From NCBI GenBank assembly GCA_946628045.1, contig CAMOVZ010000016.1, positions 1-8,575 on the forward strand: DNA of 8,575 bases, read 5' to 3'. A program made the position numbers and the translations under genes. The notes beneath the pieces are model-generated. The model ran no database searches. It was given only the letters and a program-made list of their open reading frames with translations, and was not told the origin of the DNA. Shown here one piece after another: positions 1 through 5,885 of the stretch (the stretch's first letter is position 1; every line of letters starts with the position of its first letter). Source of the DNA: an uncultured Caryophanales bacterium (GTDB taxonomy: Bacteria; Bacillota_I; Bacilli_A; RF39; UBA660).

Positions 1-1134
1 TATTGGAATTATAAATAATAAGATATTATCTTTTAGAAATGATTGAATATTAGGATTTAGTTTTTCATTTAAAGTTATATCTATTTTTTCTACTAATTCA
101 TCATTATATAATATTTCAATATTTCCAATATTTGTATTAATTTTATTCTTATATGACAATTCTTTAATATTTGATTTATATTTTATTAGTGATTCATCAT
201 AATTAGTAATATTAGTATAATACTTTACTTCTTTAGGAGATAATACTTTGTATGATTTTTGTTTTGAATTAATGATAGGTATATCTAAAACAAAATCATT
301 CTTATTTAATATAGTTACTTCATTGTAGTTAGTATCATAATAATCAACTAATTTTAGTGCATCTCTTATATGATCATAATTATTAGATATTGGCTCATCT
401 AATAAAACAAAATAATAGTTATGATCATTAGATGTGAATTCTCCTATTAAACATAGTCCTGCTAAATCGGTATAGCCTGTTTTTGCTCCGGTTATTCTTG
501 TAGTATCTAAATTTAAGCTGTCTGCATATCTAGCAGTAGATGTTTTTACTACATCACCAGTTGATGCAGTATATTCTTTTGTTTCAAATATTTCTTTGAA
601 TGTAGGATTATTTAGAGCATATTTTAGTAGATTTAATTGATCAATTGCTGTTGAATAAGGATTATTTGTATCTAGACCTATTACATTTGTATAATATGTA
701 TCATTTAATCCTACTTTTTTACTTAATTCATTCATTTTTTGTATATGATTATCTACTGAGCCAGATGAATAATAAGCTAGTGTTGTTGCGGCATCTGCTC
801 CACTTGATAATAGTGTTATATAAAGTAAATCCTTGTATGTATATTCATTTCCTACTTTCATACCATATACATATGCCTCAGATGGTATCATCTTTTGAAT
901 TTCATATGTATATGTTACTTTTTCATCTAAGTTAGTTTTTTCTTCTATTGATACTAGAGTTGTTGCTATTTTAGTAATAGAAGCTATTTTTACTTTTTCA
1001 TTTTCATTACTAGATAATCTTACTTTATCTGATGTTTCATCATATATGATATATTTATCTGTTAATAATTTTATGTCTTCTGCATAAATATTTAATGGTA
1101 TTAATAATATTAGTATAATTAATAGTTTTTTCAT
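1..1134 (-). CDS. Penicillin-binding D-alanyl-D-alanine carboxypeptidase (DacA/PBP5-like), 3' end outside the window
   Basis: This is an exported serine D,D-carboxypeptidase of the peptidase S11 family. The family removes the terminal D-Ala from peptidoglycan pentapeptides outside the membrane. The frame runs 378 codons from ATG at 1134 to the window edge without a stop, so the C-terminus is missing. Residues 1-19 form a signal peptide (Lys-Lys, hydrophobic core, ending IYA before Glu-Asp). The SxxK motif is SITK at 52-55, with Ser52 as nucleophile and Lys55 as base. The KTG motif is at 218-220 in GAKTGYT, and YTNVIGLD at 148-155 matches the family's 'F.N..GLD' stretch. The second motif, normally SGN, reads S-G-A at 111-113 in SSGADAA, so the usual Asn is absent. 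The region after about residue 250 would be the beta-rich C-terminal domain. An AGGA lies 9 bp before the start, and the gene begins 22 bp after murD ends, so the two are probably co-transcribed. Family assignment is firm; activity given the altered motif is not proven. Confidence 0.92.
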   Translation of the reverse strand, partial: MKKLLIILILLIPLNIYAEDIKLLTDKYIIYDETSDKVRLSSNENEKVKIASITKIATTLVSIEEKTNLDEKVTYTYEIQKMIPSEAYVYGMKVGNEYTYKDLLYITLLSSGADAATTLAYYSSGSVDNHIQKMNELSKKVGLNDTYYTNVIGLDTNNPYSTAIDQLNLLKYALNNPTFKEIFETKEYTASTGDVVKTSTARYADSLNLDTTRITGAKTGYTDLAGLCLIGEFTSNDHNYYFVLLDEPISNNYDHIRDALKLVDYYDTNYNEVTILNKNDFVLDIPIINSKQKSYKVLSPKEVKYYTNITNYDESLIKYKSNIKELSYKNKINTNIGNIEILYNDELVEKIDITLNEKLNPNIQSFLKDNILLFIIPI

Positions 1135-1156
1135 TCTTTTTATTCCTGTATAATTC

Positions 1157-2503
1157 TTATTTTAATTTTTTAACTAATTCTTTGAATTCTGCTCCTCTAA
1201 CTTCACATTCTTTATATTGATCCCATGATGCTGAAGCTGGAGATAATAATATTACAGAATTTGGTGTGGACATTTCATATAATTCATTAAAACCATCAGA
1301 TAAGTGTTCATGTACTATTGTTTTTATATTTAGAGATTCTCCATATTCTTTAATTCTATCTCTACACTCGCCTATTGCTAAAATTCCTTTAACATTTTTC
1401 ATAAATGGAGTTAATTCATTAAAGTCTTGTCCTCTATCTAGACCACCTAAAATTAAAAATGTATCATTATCAAATGAAGATAATGCTATTTGAGTGCATT
1501 TAATATTTGTAGCTTCTGTATCATTATAGAATCTTCTAGTATCTACTTCATCTACAAATTCTAGTCTGTGTTCTACTCCTTTGAAATTACTTACTACTTT
1601 TTCAATTACTTCATTTGGAACATCAAACTCTTTAGCAACTGTAATTGCTGCTTCTATATTTTCAATATTATGTAGTCCTGCAATTTTTACAATAGATCTA
1701 TCTATTACAAAATCATCATTATAATAAATCTTATTATCTTTTAGATATGTTCCTTCAACTTTCTTTTTAGAAGAGAAATATTTCTTTGTTGATTTAATAT
1801 TCTTTGTTTCATTTAATACTTCTTTGTCTTCTTTATTTAGAATTGCTATATCATTTTTAGTTTGTTCTCCAAATATTTTTGCTTTTACTCTTTTATAGTT
1901 TTCATAGCTTTTTAAGAAATCAATATGAGCAGGACTTAAATTTGTCATAACAGCAATATCAGGTTTAAACTTAGACATGTTTTCTAATTGTTGACAAGAT
2001 ACTTCCATTACTATTATATCGCCTGATTTAACCTTTCCTATTAAATCTATCATAGGAAAGCCTATATTTCCTGTTAGGAATACTTTTTCTTTAAAATATT
2101 CATGTAATATTTCATAAGTTAAAGTTGTAGTTGTAGTTTTACCATTTGTTCCTGTTATTCCTATTAACTTAACTCCTTTAGGTAATAGTCTATAAGTCAT
2201 TTCTGCTTCATTAATTACTTCTATTCCTAGTTCTCTTGCTTTTAAAACATATTTGTGATCTATTGGAACACCTGGATTTTTAATTAAATAATCAAAAGAA
2301 TCATCCAACAAATCATCTGGATGAGATCCAAAGAATAATTCTACTCCTAAATCTTTTAATTCTTTAATTTGATTAGCATCTAGTTTTTCTTCTGGTTTTC
2401 CATCATTTAATAAAACCTCATTATTATGATTAATTAGATATTTTGCTGCAGCAAAGCCTGATCTTGCTAGGCCTAAAATAAATACTTTCTTATTTTCAAA
2501 CAT
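1157..2503 (-). CDS. murD: UDP-N-acetylmuramoyl-L-alanine--D-glutamate ligase
   Basis: MurD adds D-glutamate to UDP-MurNAc-L-Ala in the cytoplasm using ATP, an essential step in peptidoglycan precursor synthesis. At 448 aa it has the normal family length. The N-terminal Rossmann-type domain carries GLARSG at 11-16. The ATP-binding P-loop GTNGKTT is at 118-124. Further matches are EVSCQQLE (167-174), NLSPAHIDF (188-196, the 'AH.D' form common in Firmicutes), Lys207 in YKRVKAK at the position of the carbamylated lysine, GLHNIENIEAA (276-286) and GVEHRLE (309-315). SPASASWDQY (421-430) is the C-terminal D-Glu-binding region. One oddity is NDTEATN at 327-333, where most relatives have NDSKATN. 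The start at 2503 follows an AAGGTGA Shine-Dalgarno that overlaps the stop of the upstream phospholipase gene, suggesting coupled translation. It sits between the phospholipase and the carboxypeptidase in one apparent operon. Confidence 0.97.
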   Translation of the reverse strand: MFENKKVFILGLARSGFAAAKYLINHNNEVLLNDGKPEEKLDANQIKELKDLGVELFFGSHPDDLLDDSFDYLIKNPGVPIDHKYVLKARELGIEVINEAEMTYRLLPKGVKLIGITGTNGKTTTTTLTYEILHEYFKEKVFLTGNIGFPMIDLIGKVKSGDIIVMEVSCQQLENMSKFKPDIAVMTNLSPAHIDFLKSYENYKRVKAKIFGEQTKNDIAILNKEDKEVLNETKNIKSTKKYFSSKKKVEGTYLKDNKIYYNDDFVIDRSIVKIAGLHNIENIEAAITVAKEFDVPNEVIEKVVSNFKGVEHRLEFVDEVDTRRFYNDTEATNIKCTQIALSSFDNDTFLILGGLDRGQDFNELTPFMKNVKGILAIGECRDRIKEYGESLNIKTIVHEHLSDGFNELYEMSTPNSVILLSPASASWDQYKECEVRGAEFKELVKKLK

Positions 2504-2512
2504 ATTATCACC

Positions 2513-3361
2513 TTAACTTTCTAAATATTTTTTTAATTCTTTTAACTTTGACTTTGTATCACTTACTCCTAAATCATACATTTCTTGTATGATTTCAGGG
2601 TTCTTTTCTAACCTTTTAATATTTACAAATCTAGATGGTCTTATTACAAATACTTTACCTTGATTTTCTAAATCTATAATTCTTTCTACTTCTTTATTAT
2701 ACATTTTATATCTATTAGATAGTTTATCTGCAAATAAAGGATATTTCTTATATTTAAGTTTATTAAGTATCGTAGTCTTTTTTCTTCTTCTAAAATCTAT
2801 TGGTCTAGTTGGTACTACAATTATTTTATCCACAGACATTGTTAACATCTTATCTACTGGTATTGAATCAGCGATTGCTCCATCTAGATACTTTTTTCCA
2901 TCTATTTCTACTATTTTAGATACAAATGGCATAGAGCCCGATGCTCTTAAATATTCTGAATCCTTTTCATTACGTAAATCTTTTATTAAATGATATTCAG
3001 CTTTTCCAGTTTCTACATTAGTTACTGTTGCATAGAAGTCGATTTTACTACTAGAAAATGTTTCAAAATCAAATGGATCTAATTCATTTATTAATTTATC
3101 GAAACAGAATTCTTTGTTAACCAAATTTCCTGTAGTTAATAATGAGTAAAAACTCATATAGTTCTTATTATTACAATATTTCAAATTATAACGTAGAGCT
3201 CTTCCTGGTTGATTAGATTTATAATTAACTCCAAATAATGCTCCTGCTGAAACGCCTATTATTTTATCAACTTTTACATTATTTTTTAATAATACATCTA
3301 ATACTCCTGCTGTATATATACCTCTAAGTGCTCCACCTTCTAAAACTAAACCTATCTTCAT
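2513..3361 (-). CDS. Patatin-like phospholipase (COG4667/YjjU type)
   Basis: This is a patatin-fold serine acyl hydrolase predicted to cleave acyl chains from phospholipids or other lipids; the true substrate is unknown. All catalytic elements are visible. The oxyanion-hole glycine loop GGALRG is at 9-14, the nucleophile elbow GVSAG at 36-40 (Ser38), and the dyad aspartate in DGA at 160-162 (Asp160). LRASGSMPFVS (138-148) is typical of bacterial patatins. At 282 aa it matches the single-domain bacterial form, with no signal peptide or membrane segment, so it is probably cytoplasmic or peripheral at the inner leaflet. The start at 3361 follows AAGGAG with a 4 bp gap. An extended -10 promoter lies just upstream, making this the first gene of the phospholipase-murD-carboxypeptidase operon. 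Its link to wall synthesis is positional only; a role in membrane lipid turnover is an inference. Confidence 0.93.
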   Translation of the reverse strand: MKIGLVLEGGALRGIYTAGVLDVLLKNNVKVDKIIGVSAGALFGVNYKSNQPGRALRYNLKYCNNKNYMSFYSLLTTGNLVNKEFCFDKLINELDPFDFETFSSSKIDFYATVTNVETGKAEYHLIKDLRNEKDSEYLRASGSMPFVSKIVEIDGKKYLDGAIADSIPVDKMLTMSVDKIIVVPTRPIDFRRRKKTTILNKLKYKKYPLFADKLSNRYKMYNKEVERIIDLENQGKVFVIRPSRFVNIKRLEKNPEIIQEMYDLGVSDTKSKLKELKKYLES

Positions 3362-3378
3362 AATTACTCCTTGTTTTT

Positions 3379-3407
3379 ATTATAACATCTTAAAAATTTC
3401 TTAACAA
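3379..3407 (-). promoter_or_regulatory. Promoter of the phospholipase-murD-carboxypeptidase operon
   Basis: Read on the minus strand, TTGTTA (3407-3402) is followed after 17 bp by a perfect TATAAT (3384-3379). It is preceded by TG one base upstream (3387-3386), an extended -10. Expected transcription start is near 3372, just before the AAGGAG ribosome binding site of the phospholipase gene. This is a sigma-A-type match seen directly; activity is inferred. Confidence 0.75.
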
Positions 3408-3423
3408 TTAGAGTTATTTAGAC

Positions 3424-3452
3424 TTTTTATTTTGTAAAAAATTTTATATAAT
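3424..3452 (+). promoter_or_regulatory. Probable promoter of the membrane protein-antiporter pair
   Basis: A perfect TATAAT lies at 3447-3452, about 20 bp before the ATG at 3472, with the AGGAG ribosome binding site at 3461-3465. The -35 position (3424-3429, TTTTTA, 17 bp spacing) is a poor match. A competing pair, TTGTAA (3432-3437) and TATTAT (3455-3460), also has a 17 bp spacer. It would start transcription after the ribosome binding site, so it is less likely. Confidence 0.5.
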
Positions 3453-3471
3453 TGTATTATAGGAGTCTTAT

Positions 3472-4254
3472 ATGAATAGAGTTAAAGATAGAAGTAAAAT
3501 TAGAAAAAATAAAAATAATCTTTTGATAATACTTATAGTTATATTGATAGTATTTTTTATATTTTTGTTTTTTGCAGATAGGATAATGAAAAATAGTGAT
3601 AATTTATATGTAGTATTAGAAAATTATAATGATGTTAGAGATTTAAAACTAAATAATAAATTTTATAAAGATAATGATGAGAGTTTTAATACAAAAAAGT
3701 ATTTTTCTAAAAAAACTGCTTATCTATATGGACAATTATCTAGTTTAAGTGAAATGGAATATAATGAAGAATATTTTACAGCTGATTTAGATAATGATTT
3801 AAAAGCTTATATTTGTAATTCTATGCTTACTAGTAGAGAAAAGAATGTATGTATTACTAGTAAATTTATGAATATATTATCTAATCAAATATTTGGTTCT
3901 GATTTAGAATTAAATAGAGAAAGTAATTATTATGAATATGAAGAAAAAAATAATGCATTTTGTTTTACTAAAGATATAGCTGGTTATTCAAATACATTAC
4001 AAATAACTAGAATATATAATTATAGTGATATGACTCTAGTTAAGTTTTATTTAGATGGTGCTGATCAAAATGATATTTATACATTTGTATATAAATTAAA
4101 TGATGATTATAGAGCATATTATTTATACTCTTATATGCATGGTGATAAAGTTACACAAGATGTAAATAATGGGCAAGTTTCAATAAGTGATATTACCGGA
4201 GAAGATGATGGTGGTGTCTATTATGATGATGAGAATTATATGGGAAGTGATTAA
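3472..4254 (+). CDS. Hypothetical membrane-anchored extracytoplasmic protein
   Basis: I do not recognise this 260 aa protein. Its N-terminus is strongly basic (about nine Lys/Arg in the first 14 residues). One hydrophobic helix follows at about 17-35, then about 225 polar residues. By the positive-inside rule this is an N-in, C-out protein whose main part lies outside the membrane. The outer part is rich in Asn, Asp, Tyr, Glu and Lys, holds three cysteines (115, 127, 164), and ends in an acidic, Gly/Asp/Tyr-rich tail from about 243. No lipobox or enzymatic motif is visible. The start at 3472 has AGGAG six bases upstream. The antiporter gene begins 2 bp after the stop, so the two are very probably co-transcribed and translationally coupled. 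A partner or accessory role for the antiporter is possible but rests only on position. Confidence 0.85.
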   Translation: MNRVKDRSKIRKNKNNLLIILIVILIVFFIFLFFADRIMKNSDNLYVVLENYNDVRDLKLNNKFYKDNDESFNTKKYFSKKTAYLYGQLSSLSEMEYNEEYFTADLDNDLKAYICNSMLTSREKNVCITSKFMNILSNQIFGSDLELNRESNYYEYEEKNNAFCFTKDIAGYSNTLQITRIYNYSDMTLVKFYLDGADQNDIYTFVYKLNDDYRAYYLYSYMHGDKVTQDVNNGQVSISDITGEDDGGVYYDDENYMGSD

Positions 4255-4256
4255 TT

Positions 4257-5207
4257 ATGATAGTTAATATATTAATATTAATAGTTGGATTTATAATCCT
4301 AATATATGGAGCAGATATTTTTGTAGATGGAGCTTCATCTTTAGCTAGAAATTTTAAGTTAAGTCCTATGCTAATTGGATTAACAATAGTAGCTTTTGGT
4401 ACTAGTGCTCCTGAGTTTGCTGTTAGTATTCAGTCATTAATTAGTAATAATGGAGATATGATATTAGGTAATGTTATTGGTTCTAATATACTTAATACTT
4501 TCTTAATATTAGGTGCGTGTGCTCTAATTCATTCTTTAACTGTTAAAAATAATACTGTTAAGAAGGAATTACCTATTGCATTATTATTAACATCTTTATT
4601 TATAGTATTAATGGCTGATGGTATGTTTTCATTAGGAGAAAATAGTTTTACTAGACAAGATGGAATTGTATTATTACTATTCTTCTTAGTATTCATTTAT
4701 TACTTAATATCTATGATGAGAAATAAAGTTGATGCTGATCAAGATACTCCAATTAAATATAATAAATTTAAATCATCTTTACTTACTATACTTGGTATAG
4801 TTGGTATTATTATGGGTAGTAGATTTGTTGTAGATGGAGCTTCTACAATAGCTGAAATATTAGGTGTTAGTCAAAGAATGATTTCACTTACTATAGTAGC
4901 TTTAGGAACATCATTACCTGAACTTGCTACTTCTATAGCAGCTACTAGAAAAGGTGAATATGATATAGCAATCGGTAATGTCATAGGTAGTAATATATTT
5001 AATATAGGAATTGTTGTAGGTCTTCCTGTTGCGATATTAGGTGGTATAAATAATATAGCATTTAATTATGTTGATTTAGGGGTATTATTTGTTGCTTCAT
5101 TAGTATTATTTATATTCTCATTTAATGATAGAAAGATTACTAAGCCTGAAGGAATAATGATGTTATTATTATTCTTAACATATTATTCTTATGTTGTATT
5201 TTTTTAA
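4257..5207 (+). CDS. CaCA-family sodium/calcium antiporter (YrbG-like)
   Basis: This is a polytopic inner-membrane cation exchanger predicted to export Ca2+ (or a similar cation) in exchange for Na+, K+ or H+. The 316 aa protein shows the hallmark inverted duplication. Alpha-1 repeat: GTSAPE (48-53) followed by GNVIGSN (71-77). Alpha-2 repeat: GTSLPE (217-222) followed by GNVIGSN (240-246). Glu53 and Glu222 correspond to the ion-coordinating glutamates of the family. VDGAS also occurs in both halves (23-27 and 192-196). About ten hydrophobic segments are visible, with a short polar loop at about 155-172 joining the halves. The start at 4257 lacks a strong Shine-Dalgarno beyond the GGGAAG inside the end of the preceding gene and lies 2 bp after its stop, so coupling is likely. 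A hairpin terminator begins at its stop codon. The exact ion specificity cannot be read from sequence. Confidence 0.93.
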   Translation: MIVNILILIVGFIILIYGADIFVDGASSLARNFKLSPMLIGLTIVAFGTSAPEFAVSIQSLISNNGDMILGNVIGSNILNTFLILGACALIHSLTVKNNTVKKELPIALLLTSLFIVLMADGMFSLGENSFTRQDGIVLLLFFLVFIYYLISMMRNKVDADQDTPIKYNKFKSSLLTILGIVGIIMGSRFVVDGASTIAEILGVSQRMISLTIVALGTSLPELATSIAATRKGEYDIAIGNVIGSNIFNIGIVVGLPVAILGGINNIAFNYVDLGVLFVASLVLFIFSFNDRKITKPEGIMMLLLFLTYYSYVVFF

Positions 5208-5231
5208 TCCACAATATTTGTGGATTATTTT
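5205..5231 (+). terminator. Rho-independent terminator after the antiporter gene
   Basis: A 10 bp perfect stem (5205-5214 with 5218-5227) with a 3-base TAT loop is followed by TTTT at 5228-5231. The TAA stop codon of the antiporter gene forms the first three bases of the stem. The stem is moderately AT-rich and the T-run is short, so read-through is possible. Confidence 0.75.
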
Positions 5232-5239
5232 ATATTTAA

Positions 5240-5248
5240 TGCTATAAT
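5240..5248 (+). promoter_or_regulatory. Extended -10 promoter of the ASCH-domain gene
   Basis: TGCTATAAT (TG-n-TATAAT) lies at 5240-5248, with an expected start near 5255 and the ribosome binding site at 5258-5263. The -35 region would fall in the right arm of the preceding terminator (TTGTGG at 5218-5223, 19 bp spacer) and is weak, as is common for extended -10 promoters. Confidence 0.65.
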
Positions 5249-5257
5249 TTAATTAGT

Positions 5258-5263
5258 GAGGTG
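5258..5263 (+). promoter_or_regulatory. Ribosome binding site that fixes the ASCH gene start
   Basis: GAGGTG lies six bases before ATG 5270. An in-frame GTG at 5261 falls inside this site, so it cannot be the start; the ATG at 5270 is chosen. Confidence 0.8.
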
Positions 5264-5269
5264 AATTAT

Positions 5270-5608
5270 ATGGAACATATTATGCATTTACATAACGATC
5301 CTTTTAAAGCAATTGCTGAAGGTAGAAAAAGTATTGAAGTTAGATTAAATGATGAGAAAAGAAGAAGTATGAACGTGGGAGATGAAGTAACCTTTATTAA
5401 CAGAAAAACAGATGAAAAGATTAAATGTATGATTACTAATCTTTATACTTATGATAATTTTGAGGAATTATATAAACATCATGATAAATTATCTTTAGGA
5501 TATAATGAAGATGACATTGCTAGTCCTGCAGATATGAATATTTATTATCCTATGGAGAATCAAATGAAATATGGTGTTGTTGCGATTGAATTTAATCTAG
5601 AAAAATAA
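5270..5608 (+). CDS. ASCH-domain protein
   Basis: This 112 aa protein is an ASCH domain with almost nothing outside it. The ASCH fold is PUA-like and is proposed to bind RNA or modified nucleosides; the distant E. coli relative YqfB hydrolyses N4-acetylcytidine. Visible family features are MHLHNDPFKAIAEGRKSIEV near the N-terminus (5-24), then RLNDEKR (25-31), VGDEVTF (36-42), LGYNEDD (76-82) and the closing YYPMENQMKYGVVAIE (92-107), which is typical of Firmicute members. There are no membrane segments, so it is cytoplasmic. The 112-codon frame starts at ATG 5270. The gene has its own extended -10 promoter after one terminator and ends at another, so it is monocistronic. Function beyond nucleic acid or nucleoside binding cannot be assigned. 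Confidence 0.88.
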   Translation: MEHIMHLHNDPFKAIAEGRKSIEVRLNDEKRRSMNVGDEVTFINRKTDEKIKCMITNLYTYDNFEELYKHHDKLSLGYNEDDIASPADMNIYYPMENQMKYGVVAIEFNLEK

Positions 5609-5635
5609 AAATTAGAGCTTAGCTCTAATTTTTTT
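5607..5635. terminator. Bidirectional terminator shared by convergent genes
   Basis: A 12 bp perfect stem (5607-5618 with 5622-5633) with a TTA loop has T-runs on both sides. On the plus strand it runs into Ts to 5635. On the minus strand it runs into TTTTTATTTTT (complement of 5601-5611). The ASCH stop codon (5606-5608) touches the left arm and the small gene's TAG (5625-5627) lies in the right arm, so one hairpin can end both transcripts. Confidence 0.85.
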
Positions 5636-5792
5636 CATTTCTTATAACGTCAGAAATCACTAATACTATAAAAAATACTATAGTTAATACTATTACTGAT
5701 GCTGAGACTTTTTTTGAGAATAAATAAAATATTATTAAGTATACTAAAAAGAATAGAATTGATGATACGACATTATTCAACCATTTAATCAT
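5625..5792 (-). CDS. Small two-helix membrane protein (55 aa)
   Basis: This short gene is supported by its signals as well as its frame. ATG at 5792 follows GAGGTG (5802-5797) with a 4-base gap. An extended -10 promoter lies about 25 bp upstream of the start, and the TAG stop sits inside a bidirectional terminator. The product begins MIKWLNNVV and ends SDVIRNEKN. It has two hydrophobic helices at about 9-25 and 31-48 joined by a short SKKVSAS turn. This makes a helical hairpin, with the basic turn probably on the cytoplasmic side or both ends cytoplasmic; topology is not clear. All codons are ordinary for this genome and Trp4 is TGG. I recognise no family. It could be a small regulator of a membrane enzyme, a stress protein or a type I toxin-like peptide, and none of these can be preferred from sequence. 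Confidence 0.78.
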   Translation of the reverse strand: MIKWLNNVVSSILFFLVYLIIFYLFSKKVSASVIVLTIVFFIVLVISDVIRNEKN

Positions 5793-5816
5793 ATTTCACC
5801 TCTATATATGTAAAGT

Positions 5817-5846
5817 ATTATAACATATATAATCAAATATAATCAA
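5817..5846 (-). promoter_or_regulatory. Promoter of the small membrane protein gene
   Basis: On the minus strand, TTGATT (5846-5841) precedes TATAAT (5822-5817) with an 18 bp spacer, and TGT stands directly before the -10 box (5825-5823). The nine bases TGTTATAAT are identical to those of the phospholipase operon promoter. The expected start is near 5810, giving a leader of under 20 bases. Confidence 0.7.
5827..5846. repeat. Two tandem copies of a 10 bp unit in a divergent promoter region
   Basis: ATATAATCAA occurs twice back to back (5827-5836 and 5837-5846), spaced by one helical turn. The repeat lies between the two divergent -10 boxes and overlaps the -35 box of the minus-strand gene. 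It could be an operator or UP-like AT tract, or just low-complexity sequence. Confidence 0.6.
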
Positions 5847-5860
5847 ATTTGGCTATGAAA

Positions 5861-5869
5861 TGGTATAAT
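5861..5869 (+). promoter_or_regulatory. Extended -10 promoter of the lytic transglycosylase-like gene
   Basis: TGGTATAAT (TG-n-TATAAT) lies at 5861-5869. Transcription would begin near 5876, so the leader before ATG 5886 is only about ten bases. The -35 region has no good match. Confidence 0.65.
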
Positions 5870-5875
5870 TATAAT

Positions 5876-5880
5876 GAGGG
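5876..5880 (+). promoter_or_regulatory. Ribosome binding site that favours the ATG at 5886
   Basis: GAGGG ends five bases before ATG 5886. An in-frame ATG at 5874 overlaps this site and lies upstream of the expected transcription start, so the longer form (four extra residues) is unlikely. Confidence 0.7.
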
Positions 5881-5885
5881 ATAAT

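Noticed and set aside
645..935. Open frame of 96 codons on the plus strand
   Set aside because: It lies wholly opposite the carboxypeptidase gene, encodes a low-complexity Leu/His/Tyr-rich product typical of an antisense shadow, and has no matching motifs.
1266..1493. Open frame of 75 codons on the plus strand
   Set aside because: It is antisense to the C-terminal domain of murD, has no ribosome binding site and no recognisable product.
1519..1560. Possible degenerate MurD because of the altered NDTEATN motif
   Set aside because: All other MurD motifs, the full length and the operon position are intact, so it is called a functional gene with a variant residue.
5261..5269. GTG at 5261 as start of the ASCH gene
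   Set aside because: The codon lies inside the GAGGTG ribosome binding site that serves ATG 5270.
5874..5885. ATG at 5874 as start of the lytic enzyme, possibly on a leaderless mRNA
   Set aside because: It is only 4 bases after the -10 box, upstream of the expected transcription start, and overlaps the GAGGG site positioned for ATG 5886.
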